DNA of 64,000 nucleotides, taken from Gnetum montanum (Eukaryota; Streptophyta; Gnetopsida; Gnetales; Gnetaceae). The stretch's first letter is position 1, and each line of letters begins with the position of its first letter. Of the stretch, positions 1 to 12,045 are shown piece by piece. The notes under the pieces were generated by a model. That model had not been told where the DNA came from, did no database searches, and saw only the letters and a program-made list of their open reading frames with translations. The stretch covers positions 882,147 to 946,146 of the forward strand of contig MNCI01002042.1 of NCBI GenBank assembly GCA_015680685.1, written 5' to 3'. A program made the translations under genes and the position numbers.

Positions 1-174
1 AGACTTGCTTAACCATACACCGTGACACTTACAAGCAAGCCTGGGAAGACAACGAACGATTAACCCCAAGTGTTTCTTGTGGTGTTAAGGCATTTAGTCT
101 GCGGAGTTCGACCGGATCGTGCGTGCACCCTCGTATTCGTATGGTTGAGTGTAGGGGTACCTCGCCACTCATCA
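1..174 (+). repeat. 3' end of a gypsy-type LTR, cut by the window edge
   Basis: The segment runs in plus orientation and ends in the family terminus ACTCATCA, after the conserved stretch 'ggttgagtgtaggggtacc'. It closely resembles the reverse complement of the solo LTR at 50635-51406, including the region that reads 'accgtgacacttacaag'. No tRNA-Asp-type primer site follows, so this is probably a 3' or solo LTR rather than a 5' LTR. The start lies outside the window. Confidence 0.85.
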
Positions 175-2210
175 AAGACCTAGGTTCAAGCTTGCACACA
201 ACCACTTAAAGAGGTAATAATTTCACTCATCAACCAACTTTTCCAAAATCCCAATGGGATGAGCATTGTGGCTTGGGTTATGATATTAAAAGTTACAAGA
301 GAATAAGTTATATGTTAAGCAAAAGACATGTGAACTTGGCAAATTTGAGATGAAGTTTATTAGACATATTATTGGTGGAGAAAGGTTTAAGCTTAATGCA
401 AAGAAAATTGATGCAATCATGATTTGGCCTATTCTTAGGAATGTTATTCCTAAGGATGTTCAAGAGATTAGTAGGTTCATAGGATTGGTAAGATGCTCTC
501 AGAATTTGTCAGAGGATTCTTTGGTATGATGGCTATATTTACAAATTTGTAGAGAAAATATTTAGAAAGTATTTCATAGAATTAATTCAACTCTCATAAC
601 TCAAAATGTGTTAACCTTGCTTGAGTTTTAAAAGTCCTTCAAGATACATAGAGATGCTTCAGAAAAGTTGATATGAGGGTGCTTTTGTAAGAAGGTTATA
701 TGGTTGTATTTAAATCAATAAAGCTTAATCAAGTTTAAAAGCTATGTTAAATTCATGACAATAAGATATTCTCCATTACCAACTACCTTCAAACCTGAAA
801 ACATTATCTCCAAGGAGGTCTTGTGTTGGTGAAGACTAATAATACTATGAAATGTTACTTACTTAGTTAAAATTAAGGTTGAATTAAGATTAGTAATTGA
901 GTTTGTTGCAAGAGTTTGATATTCATATTATCTATTACCTAGGAAGAGAGAACACTATAGTATATCCTTATTTATCTATCATGAAAATTGTGGGATAGTC
1001 AGTTTTTCTTGGATAGTCCTTGATAACGGTGTAAAGAAGAAAATTCATGAAGAGTTAAAACATGATCAATATGCTCAGGAGTTGTTAGCATTGATGAAAA
1101 GAGGTGAAACATCAAATTATCATGAAGTTGATGGAGTATTGATGTTTTAGAATACAAGAGCTTATCTATTAAGCTTGGGTAAATTTGGTTTGGAGATTAT
1201 TGAAGAATACCATAACCTTATGTAGGCTCATCATCTAGAATATAAGAGAATGTTAGCTTTCCTAGAAAGAACATTTTATTAGTCAAATATGGATGTAGAT
1301 GTGACTAATTTTGTAAAGGGATGGTTAATGTGCCAACAAGATAAGACTTTAAATGATCAGCCTAGAGGGTTGCTCAAATCCTTGGAAATTCTAGAACTTT
1401 CTTGAATCACAATATCAGTGGACTTCATTATGGAAATTTCTTCAAGTTAAGAATTTTTTAGTATTTTGATGATTATGAATAAGTTCTTAAACTATGCAAT
1501 CTTCAATTTGTGTTTAACATCTTGCACAACTTAAAATTCTACATTATTATTTTCTAGTCATATGGTTCATACTTTGGACTACCTACAAGAATTATGTCTA
1601 ACTATAATTCTTGATTTATAGGTGCATTTTAGTACAGGTTTTTTTCTATGTTGGGAACTTTGTTAATGATGTTGTTGGGTTCTCATCTCCAAACTAAGGC
1701 CCAAATATAAATATTAAATAGAGTTTTGAATATTTTCTTGCATCATTTCATCTAGTTTGATCAAACTAACTAGGTTAAATTATTGTGAGTGATGTAGTTT
1801 AGTTATAACTTACATAAGTAATCTATCATGGGGTTTTCTTTGGAAAAATTAGATTTGGGAATTCAACCAACTACTCTACAATTATTGGAAACCTTTTTTA
1901 AGGTTAATATGCCTTGGTTGATGAATTTATGAGGGCTTGGATTAATTAGATCAAGGTAGTAAGGTTGTCATTAGAGAAAACAATATAACACATGAAGAAA
2001 CAAGTTGATAAGAAATAAAGATTAGTGAATTTTAGGTTGGGAGACTAGGTTATGCCCAAAATGAATTATGCAGGATAGTTTAGATTAAAAAATGGGATGA
2101 AAGAAATGTTTACAAAGATATGATACACCTTTTAAGATATTAGCCCCATATTAATCTAATAGCCTACAAGATTTGATTGCCAACTTATATGGGGAAAAAA
2201 TATAACAAAT
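175..2210 (+). pseudogene. decayed Ty3/gypsy pol (RT end, RNase H, integrase)
   Basis: Broken plus-strand reading frames resemble chromovirus-type pol in the usual order. At about 350-490 there is an RT C-terminal/tether stretch (KIDAIMIWP, then VQEISRFIGLV). At about 640-700 an RNase H start (DASEK) can be read. At about 1060-1150 comes the pre-integrase region, at 1200-1345 an HHCC-like integrase zinc finger (EEYHNLM, then GWLMCQQDK), and at about 1357-1440 the integrase core entry (GLLKSLEIL, then SVDFIME). A basic post-integrase region follows near 2020-2130. Many stops and small indels interrupt it and no segment could be expressed. The element's own LTRs are not obvious nearby. Confidence 0.7.
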
Positions 2211-3312
2211 GTTTTTGTCACCATCATCATCCTATCCTTGTCTCCATAAAATGAAGTTGTTTACATGAGTTCTTTTCCATCATTCACCTTTATGAAGAGC
2301 TAGATCTCTATTTATTTGTAATTTTCTTGTATCATTTTAAATCATTTTTTCCATGTCTTCTTTGGTATTTCTTTCATTGGCTTTTCTGAAATAGTGATGT
2401 AGTGACTTTTTTTCTAAGCTTATTATCTTATCTTCTTTGCACATGTAAAAGCCATCTAAGATACTATTCTTATAATTCATCAGAAATATAAGCTACTCCA
2501 ATCCTTCCTCTAATATTTGTACTCACATTTCTACTATATTTATTTATGGTTCATTTCATTTTTGTATTGTCCAACATTCAACATCATATAAGATAACAAA
2601 CTTGTTTATGTTCCTATAAAATATTTTCTTTAGTTTTATTAGGATTCTTTTATCACATAGAACAACACTACCTTATCTCTATTTTGATCAATCAACCTTA
2701 ATCTTATTTCATCTATCTTTATTAATTTCACCATTTGATTATATCATTGATCATAAGTAGTAAAATTATTTATAGTAAGGGAGTTTTTGGTCTTAATTTT
2801 TCACTTCTATTTAACCATTTTTTATGTTATTATTGACATTGCATTGCATATATATCTTCTTACTTCTAATAAATTTTAAGCTTTTTAATCTTATAGCATG
2901 TCTCTACTTATGTACTTTAGAAGAAATATTTTCTAGAGTTGTATCCACTAATACAATATCATCTACAAATAGTATACACTAAGGGATTTTATGTTATATT
3001 TTCTTTATTAATTCATCCATAATAATGAAAAATAAACATGACCTAAGTGTAGATACTTGATATAGACCTAGTGTGATGAGAAAATTAAATGTAGACCTAT
3101 TATGACATCCACTGTTTTATGTGAGCATACTAATGAATTTAACACAGAAGTTGTCAACTTAGAAGATTTAATAAATACATCAAAGGATTTTATCTTATAC
3201 TTCCTTTGTTATTTCATCTATTGCAATAATAAATAAATATGAGCTAAGTGTAGACTCTTGATGTAAACCTATTATGACTAAAAAATTAGATGTAGATCTA
3301 CTGTAAAATCCT
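2211..3312 (-). pseudogene. RTE-clade LINE remnant, 3' part of RT ORF and tail
   Basis: On the minus strand, positions 2942-2976 encode ILFVDDIVLVD, the F/YxDD box of a reverse transcriptase in the form typical of plant RTE LINEs. Downstream on the same strand the frame reads RDLALHKG and then RTHV near 2320-2270. This resembles the C-terminus of RTE ORFs just before their stop. The copy ends at about 2215-2235 in an ATG/GGT-like short repeat, the usual kind of RTE tail. The 5' part is missing and the frame is full of stops. A partner copy of the same 3' end lies on the plus strand at 35860-35990. Confidence 0.65.
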
Positions 3313-4159
3313 AATGAGCGGAAAGAATTCCTAACACTCAACTATACAAGTCACAAGTGTACATATGCAACCATATCATAATCCATGGATGGAACCATGT
3401 TAATAGACTAGGAAGTTGATGATAAGTTTGTGATCATTATTTTTTCATTATAGTTAGTGAGGTGTAAAATGTATGGTTGAACTCTAAGTGAGGTATATGA
3501 TTGAATGTTGTTGCATGGCTCTTAATGTGCTGAAAGTAAATATATTGACTTGAATATAAATTCTATTAATTAAGAAAAACATAAATAAAAAGATATTCTA
3601 GCCTAATAGTGATACGTATTCATTGCTGACTTGCCAAACATGCCCTAGGCTAATATAATTATTACTAGGATTACCTAGCAATTATCTATTGAGTGAATCA
3701 AGCTTAGCCACTATTAGGTACCAAAAAATTGTATTTGTGCATTCAAAATTGATCATACTTATTCTACCAAGTTACAAATAGACATGAAAATATAAATGAC
3801 ATAGAAATGTAAAGGACATCAGAAATGTAGAGTACATAGGAAAGTAAATCTAATCTAAATGAGATGCTGCAGTGATGAGAAACAATCTTGATCTTTATTT
3901 TCAATCATGAAATGCATCTAAGTATAATCCACTTGATACTATTAATCATCATACTATAGGCATTCACAACTAACTCTAAGTTTATGAAAATAAAATATAA
4001 GAGTTTTGCTAAAGTGTGACCAAAAATTAAGTTTAACATAATAGTAGGCTTGTAGTTATAGGCATGGATATAATCCACTACATATCTAAAACATCATAGA
4101 TTGAGCTATGATATTGCATCTATGATATCATAGTGCAAGTATCAAAACTTGATTTATTA
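3313..4159 (-). repeat. very degenerate gypsy LTR, minus orientation
   Basis: Blocks characteristic of the LTR families here are recognisable in minus orientation. They are the 'ctcaactatacaagtcac' end near 3340, the 'aatcttgatctttattttcaatcatg' zone near 3880-3910 (reverse of the polyadenylation zone), and the 'ctataggcattcac' zone near 3955. At about 4160 it is followed by 'acccctaaaactaactagaaattcatccttaag', which resembles the reversed polypurine region of element B at 7175-7205. That makes it a 3' LTR of a minus-strand element. Ends are approximate. Confidence 0.5.
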
Positions 4160-4866
4160 CACCCCTAAAACTAACTAGAAATTCATCCTTAAGTTAAAGT
4201 AAGAGGATAGAGTTGTTACAAAAATATGTGGTCTTACAAACTCAATGACATATTTAAACACACATGGCATAACTAATTGAGTATGAATGCTACATTTTTG
4301 TTTTGAGTGATTTACAAAGTTATCATGTAGTGCATAATTAATATATGACTAACATAATTGAGATACAAAACAAAGAAAAAATGCCTAATGTAGCATCTTA
4401 GGTTCTTTGCATGTGTAATTTCTCTTCCATCAATTGCTTTCCTTTGTCATTAGGTTTCCTAAACTAGAACTTTCTCAAAAGGGCTCTTAACTTTTCTTCC
4501 TCTATTCATGGATCATAAATAGTCCATGCCACTTTGGTAGTGTTCTTTAGTGTTGGTGCTTTTCAAGGACATGACAACTATGGAAACAACTTGTTTGCCT
4601 TCATGTACCATGTTGCAAACTAGGTTCTTTCTACTTCAAAAACCCTGGCTAGTTTCTACAATCCTAAATAGTCTATCATTCTCCTAGCCAAGTTTTCTAC
4701 TACATCTCGTTGATCTTGATAACTAGCTTTTACTACTTAAATTTCAAAGTTTAGAATACTAAATTTTTATTAGGTGTTCTTTTTATTTGCAAACTTCTTT
4801 TCATACATTGACTACATTATTGCTAGTTGTTGTTCTAGTTCTAATCTGGGTTTACTTGTTAACATG
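4160..4866. other. non-coding, probable 3' internal end of an old minus-strand LTR element
   Basis: The left edge resembles the polypurine-side sequence of element B. The rest is AT-rich and full of stops on both strands, and I recognise no domain. It stops where the P2 LTR begins. Confidence 0.35.
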
Positions 4867-5727
4867 TGATGGATTGTGTTTTGCCTGGCTCTGATATCAA
4901 GTATCCAATATTGGATACCTAATATTGGGGTCCAAGAAGCGATGTTAGATATTTGATATCATGGCATGTGTGCTGACCTATAAATATAGCACTTGGGCAC
5001 ATGGTTTGAGCATAAGTTAGTCAATAGAGTGGCTAAACTCTTGCAGTTTTATTCCGTAGTCTTAGAGAATAGTCAGTGAGTGCCTGTAGTGTGGATCTAA
5101 GTCAGTTGTACAGTGTCTTATTGAAGTGGAAATGTACCTAGACACATTCCATGAATGGCCATAAGATCAAGATTGATTCTTATTCATTGCAGCACTTTGA
5201 CTTAGATTAGATTTACTTTCCATGTAATTTAGTTTTCATGTACTTAGTTAATATTTACATTTCCATGCTTATTAATGAATTGGTGAAATGAGCGTGAACA
5301 GTTTCGAGCATAAACACATATTCGCTTTGTAATCCCAATAGCATTATTGCTTGGTTCACCCAATAGCATAGTGCTTGGTAATCCCAGTAGTGGATACATG
5401 GGTTCAGGATGTGGAATGGACACTCATTGCCTGTAGGCTAGTTTAGACTTTACTTTTCAATATTACTTAGCTTAAATAATTAATTTATTCATTATCATTA
5501 GGAGTAGCATAATGTTGAATAACATCAATTATCATATGCATCACTTTGGACTAAACCATACATGACATAANCAACATCAATTATCATATGCATCACTTTG
5601 GACTAAACCATACATGACATAAAAATATAAATGCCACAACTAGTCCCATCCATTGAATTCGACCAAATCGTGCATGAATGCTTATGATTCATATGGTTGG
5701 GCATAGGGGGTACCTTGCTGCTCATCA
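4867..5727 (+). repeat. 5' LTR of P2
   Basis: It starts TGATGGATTG and ends GCTCATCA. A TATA box TATAAATA lies at 4979-4986, with 'ccaatattgg', 'ttgatatcatgg' and related palindromic boxes just upstream in U3. It pairs with 19366-19817. The 50-bp direct duplication around the N at 5571 inflates its length and is probably an assembly artefact. Confidence 0.85.
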
Positions 5728-5728
5728 T

Positions 5729-5749
5729 TGACATCATTGCTAAGGATGG
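5729..5749 (+). promoter_or_regulatory. degenerate primer-binding site of P2 (tRNA-Asp type)
   Basis: One base after the LTR the sequence reads TGACATCATTGCTAAGGATGG. It aligns with TGGCGCCGTTGCTGGGGATGG, the better preserved site in element B at 14165-14184, which matches the 3' end of plant tRNA-Asp. Confidence 0.65.
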
Positions 5750-5852
5750 TGCTAGTTATCTAGATTAGTTATATTATACACAATCGTTATAAACACATTA
5801 ATGAATTATCTATCAGAAAATATTAAGTCACACACATCATTAACTAACAAAA

Positions 5853-6378
5853 ATGTCTTCCTCACATAAGACCAATAATGCATTGTATGATGAAAACACT
5901 CATAGGAGAAATGATAGGATATATATTGAAGAAAATTGGAGTGAACAACCTCATGCAAGGGTTTTCTATGCTCATTTAGACCCTTACTACATTCAAAGAC
6001 TATGTTCAACTGGTGTAAAAAATCCTAGAGGAGATGGAGTAAGTCCTAGAACAAGAAGGGCCTCAAGGCCTAGGACCACCTCTAAACCTAGATAAGATAA
6101 ATCAAGGGACCATTGGAAGAACTATAGGAGCCATGGTGATTCTCCCAATTCCTCATCTTCCTCTTCCTCCTCAACATCTAGTTCTAACGAAGATGAATGT
6201 AGGTATAGAGATAGAGCTCCACTATGGGGTCAAGAGAAAGATAGAAATTGAACCCAAGGGCAAAATCAAAGACGTCAAAATGAGCATAGACAAGATTGTT
6301 ACAAGAAAATGAATAGAAATAGAAATTTTGATCACAACATGTTTGATGATGATGAACCTTTATTGGCCACTAAGAGCC
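5853..6378 (+). pseudogene. gag N-terminal part of P2 (left piece)
   Basis: Starts at the ATG at 5853 (MSSSHKTNNALYDENTHRR). It reads through a basic RTRRASRPRT region, a stop at codon 81, a long serine tract near 6150-6185 and an acidic stretch ending LLATKSL. The same start and layout are seen in the gag copies of F (minus, 59958) and D (minus, 26029), so the start is well supported. The gag is cut at 6378 by the end of element B. Gag would form the particle shell around the element RNA. The gag core and zinc knuckle are not in this piece. Confidence 0.75.
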
Positions 6379-7174
6379 TGAGTGCCGAGGTACCCCTACA
6401 CTCAACCATACAAATACGAGCGTTTCACGCATGATCCAGTTGAACTCTGCAGACAGACTAGTTCTGGTATCTAGACAGTTATTCTTAGATCGTAATTTGT
6501 TGTCTTCCCATCTAGACTAGTGTTAACCTTGTCACGTATCGTTTAGTCTAGAGTGAGGTGTATGATGTGTTCCTATACTACTGCTACTCCTAGAGATAAT
6601 GGAAAATAATGTTAACTAAGCTAAGAGAGAGAGGGTGAGAGAGAATCTAAGCTAGCCTAAGTGCGATGAGCATCCGTTCCTCAATCATCCATACACATCT
6701 TAGCCCTCATGCACAACTACCACTGGGATTAACAAGTGCAAATCCTAGGTACACTACTGGGTTACCAAGTAGTCACACTTAAATGCTCGTGATCAAGTCA
6801 TACTCATTCCACATTTAAAAGGAGTTTAGGGTGAAGAGATATTAACTAAGAAAGAAATAAATAAAAATTAAATAAATAATTAATTAATTAAGCTAAGTGG
6901 ATACTGCAATGATGAAGTAATCTCAATCTTTATTGCTAGTCATGTGCATGTCCAAGTACATCACACTCAAATAAGGATGTCGTACAATTACAATCACCAC
7001 ACTACGGGCATGCACTGGAGAGAAGGGTTGAGAGAAGAACTACTTAAAACTAAACACTTAAAAGAAATTCTAAAAAATTGCCTACCAGGTCTATCTACCT
7101 CTTATTTATAGATGAGGAGACAGGCTGCGATATCGCGTATGTGATATTGTGGCCAACAAAATGATAACTCATCA
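6379..7174 (-). repeat. 3' LTR of element B
   Basis: On the plus strand it runs from TGAGTGCCGAGG (family end TGATGAGTGGCGAGG with three bases lost) to AACTCATCA. Minus-strand TATAAATA lies at 7110-7103, with 'gcgatatcgcg' immediately upstream, as in the other LTRs. It resembles 14186-14919, but that copy has lost bases around the TATA region. Confidence 0.85.
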
Positions 7175-7184
7175 TACCCCCACA
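7175..7184 (-). promoter_or_regulatory. polypurine tract of element B
   Basis: Minus strand TGTGGGGGTA sits directly against the 3' LTR start. The equivalent in A is TGTGGAGGTA at 44361-44370. This is the expected plus-strand DNA primer position. Confidence 0.75.
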
Positions 7185-7365
7185 ACTGAATGAAAACTTG
7201 TCCTCGAGTTACAGTGAGGACATGCTCCATTGATTACATAGTGGATAGGTATGGGATTATTAACTGGTAAGAATTTTTTCATGCCACAGTGTGTAATCAG
7301 AACAAAATTGAGACACAACACAAAGAATGTGAAAGGAAATCCTATAGCTACAAAATTGATGGAAC

Positions 7366-10158
7366 TCATGTAGTTCCTGGTGGCGGTGGCTCCTCCATGG
7401 GTGTCTTTCCCTTGTCTTGTGCTCTAGGTCTTAGGACTTGATGGCATTGAAGTATGGCTTGGAGTTTCTCCTCTTTGGTTCGAGGGTCTTGCATCATCCA
7501 TGTTAATGTTCCGATGTTTGATGGAGTCAGCACCTCCCATGAGCAGGGTAGTTGCGGAAACATTTGATTTTCCTTGACATACTAAGCTACAAACACCCGT
7601 CGTTCCTTCTCGTAGGCTCTGGCTTTGTCTCTGTATTCTTGAAAATCTACAAGCCGTCAAGCCAAGTCTGTTGTGACACCCTTTTGTCCCTGGTAGCTTT
7701 CTTTAACCACTCAAGTTCATAATTTGCAATCTCCAATTTTTGCAATATCTTCTTGCATTCTGCAAATTTCGTTTCATATTTGATGTAGGTGGTGGCTACC
7801 TATTGCTCGAGATTTATTCTCGATCACACTGCTATTAACATGGCGAGCTTGGCATACCGCAATTTTTCCAACTCCATGTATTCAGTAAGGTCCTAGATCT
7901 GCAGGTCTCGATTCTTAACTTCCGCCTGGTGGGCAAATGCATGTGTCTAATATGGCCCGCTAGTCAATTTGTTGAGCACTAATAGCATTGATGTGGATCT
8001 TGGCCATACAGATCTCCTTCTCAACTATCTGCTTATACATCCCCACCTAGTCCCAAAAGTGCTTCTTTAGCTTTTCATGCTGTTTAGCCTCATTTTGCCA
8101 CGTGCTTATTTCAATAGCCATCTTTTGGTAGATGGCGTGTACCTCCTTCATTGAGAGGGTTCAATATTCCCTGGCTAAAAAAATCATGTCTTGGTTGACC
8201 CAGATGAATTATTCTTGCAACTGCTGAAAATGTTCTTTGAGAACATTCTTTTGCTTTTCCACAGAGGTCAACCAAAGGTTGTTAGCAACAAGCTACTTGT
8301 TTTCCTCTTGGAAGGCCTTGAGTGCCTTGGTATGCACATAAGTTGGTGCTTGTGCTATAGAGGCATCCCAAATAGCCTTCTCCTTTTCTTCTCCCACCTT
8401 ATTCTTCAGTAGTAGTTTGGTCAGTTGCTTAGTTTTGAAAGTGTCCAGCTACTCTACAAGAAAAAATTGCAAAGGGTCCCACTGTGCTGCTTGTAGGGCC
8501 ATGAGCCTTTCTTGCAATTTTTGCACCTCTACTTCAATGTGTTCGGCCCTCATCTCTATCAAGACCAACTTTCCTTTGGTGAAAATGAGGTTTGATTGAA
8601 TTTCTGTAACATCTTGAGGGATGTCAAACAGGGATGTCATTACCTGTCCTATTTGTAGCAATCGATCAAGTACATCCTCATGTTTCATAGGAGTCATTGA
8701 GGTTTCGGCTAGAGTTTGAGCATCCCATGCTCTTGTAAGGTCTATTGGTGGCACAACAAGTAGATTAAATGATTTCTTACTTTGTTCTATGACCACTTCT
8801 GTAACTCCTGCTACATTCTAGTGTTGCATGACCACCATTATGGCCCCTTCACTAGTATTCAATTGCACTTGAAAAGATGCAGTGTTCCCTAAGATCTTTT
8901 TTCACCAAGTGCTCTCCTCTCCTTCTGTATGGATGGACACTTCTCCCCTTGCGTGATCTAAAGAAACCATGGGCTATATGGCATCGTCAATAACGTAGAA
9001 GAGATTTGCATCATCACGACTTCCCCAACTAACCATCTCAGCGATGGCCCAGAGATGGCTCATCAATAGTCTGTAATCTTGTGGTGGTGGCAGTGGTTGA
9101 TCCTACTAGCCTATGCTAGGCCTTGCTTCTTGTTGTTGGCTAGGTCCCGTGCTTGGAAGTTCGCTGGGTCCTACAAGTTGAGTTGCAGTTGGCCCTACCA
9201 TTTGTTCCTTTTCTTGTTCCAGCCTCGGCATCTCACCAGTGATTTTTCTTGTAGCTAGTGGTTTTAGCAATTCAGCATATGAAGCATTTTTGGCTTTTCG
9301 GAGGACATCATTGGTGTATCCTCTGATACCAGCACATCTACAGAGCTTCCTAATAAGACAAGGGAAGGGCAATGCAAGCTTCCCTATCTTCCGTTCTTCA
9401 AACTGCCTCAAGATCTCCGTAAAATATAGATGAGGTAGGTTAGCATTAATCTTTCCCATCAACACTGCACATTCTCTTGCTACATATGTTGAAATTCATT
9501 TTAACCCCTTTGTGGGGAAGAGGTGATAAGTCCCTATTTTGAAGTAGATCCTCTCTTCTGTCATCAACTCTCCAAACATCTTATCTTTCTCACAATATGC
9601 CCTTTCCGACCAAAATCATCGCACATCAGGGTCTGAACAGATAGACAACTGAGCAACTTTTGACCCTGTATTTGGAAGGTTTAATATTTCCTAAATGGCC
9701 TGAACAGAGAAATCGACTGTCACACCACAAATGTTAACCATTGTGCCTTGTTCCCTATTGTGCCAAAATTGGTACGTTTTCCCTAAGTACCAAGCACCAC
9801 TTTCAGAGATGATAGGCCATAATGGGGACCCTTTGAGATGGTCCCTAATGGCCTTTGGAGAAAATTATATGAAAGTTTCAAAATTTAATTCCACAATCAC
9901 CGTAGTGAAGATGGACCTTTCATGAATAGCTTGAACATAATCTTGGGGCAACGTGAGATGTTGTCCCTGTTTAGGTGCTGCAGTAGCTCCTCCTTATACC
10001 TACCTTGATTGTACAGTAGTAGGGTCTTCTTGGTGAATGCTAAATGATTATTCCTCCTACTCTGCATGTTGTTCAGTAGGAACTTGTCCTTCGCCTCTCC
10101 TAGGTCATTTACTCCCACCTTGAGCAAGACCTTCCTATTGTCCGCGTTTCGCAGCCAT
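7366..10158 (-). pseudogene. accessory ORF of element B (transposon-protein-like domain + coiled coil)
   Basis: A frame of about 931 codons runs from ATG 10158 to TGA 7366, interrupted by in-frame stops. Start and stop match the copy in A (41330-44178), and both end in a PPPPG motif just before TGA. Codons about 60-320 form a globular region with the pattern ISTYVAREC..LMGKINANLPHLY...ILRQFEE...LPFPCLIRKLC. From memory of the family this resembles the plant 'putative plant transposon protein' domain (Transposase_32 type), not proven here. A Pro/Gln/Gly linker follows near 9180-9100. About 500 residues of charged Glu/Gln/Lys/Leu-rich sequence then look like a coiled coil. No nucleic-acid polymerase motif is visible. 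Stops at codons 8, 18 and 53 are shared with A. Stops at codons 34 and 37 correspond to CAG and CAA in A. Confidence 0.7.
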
Positions 10159-12045
10159 TTGCAATCACACGGGGCCAATCGTTAGTAAGGTTATTTTCGA
10201 AGTTAGGTTATACCTTACTACTTGCCTTAATTAATTTATTTTATCTCTGTGTGATGTTTCCTAAAAGATTATAATAGTGAGTCCTTTTTACTTAGGTGGT
10301 TTCCAAATTTAGTTTCCCGGTCTAACTAAGGGGATGAAATTATTTTTGGCACATTTATCCTTAATGTTATAACTAATTACCCTTCATAATGTCCTTCGGG
10401 CAATGATAAACTTCAAAAAATTTATGCGCTATTCGGCATGTGCCCCTCCCCCACGACTAGGCTGAATACTCCAGGTTCAAGTGGGTTTAGATGGAATGAA
10501 AATCGAAGGACCAGCGAGCGAGATATAGGTATGAAAGCAAGGGATGCGCAATCACAAGTCATAGAGAGAAATTTGGAAAACTCCCTCACATGAATAGTTG
10601 AAAATGATGGTAAGTGGTGTGGGGGTAGTCACGTATATATAGGTGTATGTGAGGCGATATCACGACCTATCGATATTTAAGGCACAACACAATATACCGA
10701 ATTTTTTAATATTTTTCTAAAATTAACAATGTAAATTAAGGACATGTGGGTAAGTGTTAAAGGGTTCTAGGGTAATTTAGTTAGTTTTTAAGGCACAAAT
10801 AATTATATGTCGGTGGAATTGATCGCTAAAGGCTTTGGATGGTAAGGGAGAGAAAAAGGCCATGTGATGGTTCATAGGAATGTTGGAATTCGGAGGGATA
10901 GTAATAAGGGAAAGAACATTGTTGAAAATATGCTGAGGGTAATAAATGGTGTGTGGAAGATGGGTTATAAGTGCAAATTACAAAAATTATGCAAGTGGGT
11001 CCTCCCCAAAGCAGGTTCCAACCTATAATGCCCTTGCATAACCACACTTAAAAGTGTCCATGGGCACTTGAAGGGTTAAATGTAATCCACACTAATTCCA
11101 CAAAACACACACATGTAAGTATCACCAGAATGAGGTAAGAATTCTATGCTATATGAGACATGAGCTACAATTACATGAACAGTGAGGTGAGATGGACTAC
11201 AGAAGGGAGTGTAGAGATTGGGACATGAGGTAACTGACCCAAGGCACAGTGAATTCTGCGTGTAAAGCATGAATAATGTGTCCTTAACCTGTCATTCCAA
11301 GATCAGAACTAAGTCCATTCCTCTTATTAGTGACATTGCATTGTTTCATCCCATGATGAACAACTATGAAAGTACTAGATCAACAAGGTGTACGATCACT
11401 TGGCATTTTGTTCAAGGGAGGAGTGATTTTTGCTTTGTGGCACTTCCTTTGTTTTCTTTTTTCCAATTGCTAAATCCAGAGAAGCCGCCAACCTTCAAGC
11501 ATGGGTGCATATCTTTCTAGTGGAACCCCCTAAAATAGCATTGTATTTTTAAGTTCCCTTTTCATTACTCTTACCCCCATTTTTCATTATATCTACAAGG
11601 ATCTTAGTACAACCACATTGCATGATAACTCCCACAGACATCACCAAAGGGAATCTGCAAGTCCCCTTGATGTCACACCCTAATCATTCTCTCTTTATCC
11701 ATCCTTCTTCATTCCGGGTACAATGAACACAAAATTAATTTTAAGTTTTAAGAATGTCAAGAATATCATTGTACCCTCAAACAAAACCTCTTATTTATGG
11801 AATGGATGAGTGGGTGTAATGGGCTGACTATTCAAATAATTGATCACTCGAGACTCAATAACATAGAACACACCTCAACCAACAAGCCATATGAGTGTTT
11901 TATTCATAGATGAGATTACTTATAAAAAGATAAAAATACAAAAAGACAAAAAGATAAAACAAGAAATTGAAAAATGAAAAACTGGAAAACCAAAAAATTC
12001 TAAAATTAAAGAAAAATAAAAAATATTTATTAACCCTACTTGTTA
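10159..12045. other. non-coding spacer of element B between gag and accessory ORF
   Basis: About 1.9 kb with no long frame on the element's strand. Left to right it holds the untranslated leader of the accessory ORF (10159 to about 10630), a candidate promoter (10633-10690), AT-rich filler, and a block at about 11000-11250 that is conserved in reverse complement or direct form in A, P2, D and G. A motif copy 'agcatgggtgcatatctttc' lies near 11499. Confidence 0.6.
10633..10642 (-). promoter_or_regulatory. candidate internal promoter (TATA) for the accessory ORF of B
   Basis: The minus strand reads CTATATATAC. Within 45 bases upstream lie GTGATATCGCCTC and AATATCGATAGG, copies of the GATATC box that precedes the TATA in the LTRs. 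The predicted leader to ATG 10158 is roughly 450 bases. The GATATC part is preserved in A at about 41003-41020, but the TATA part of A is missing at the N at 41023. Confidence 0.45.

Noticed and set aside
9897-10178. 93-codon minus-strand frame starting MAPCDCKWLRNADNR
   Set aside because: It overlaps the accessory ORF in another frame. The accessory frame from ATG 10158 is the one that continues into the conserved domain in both A and B.
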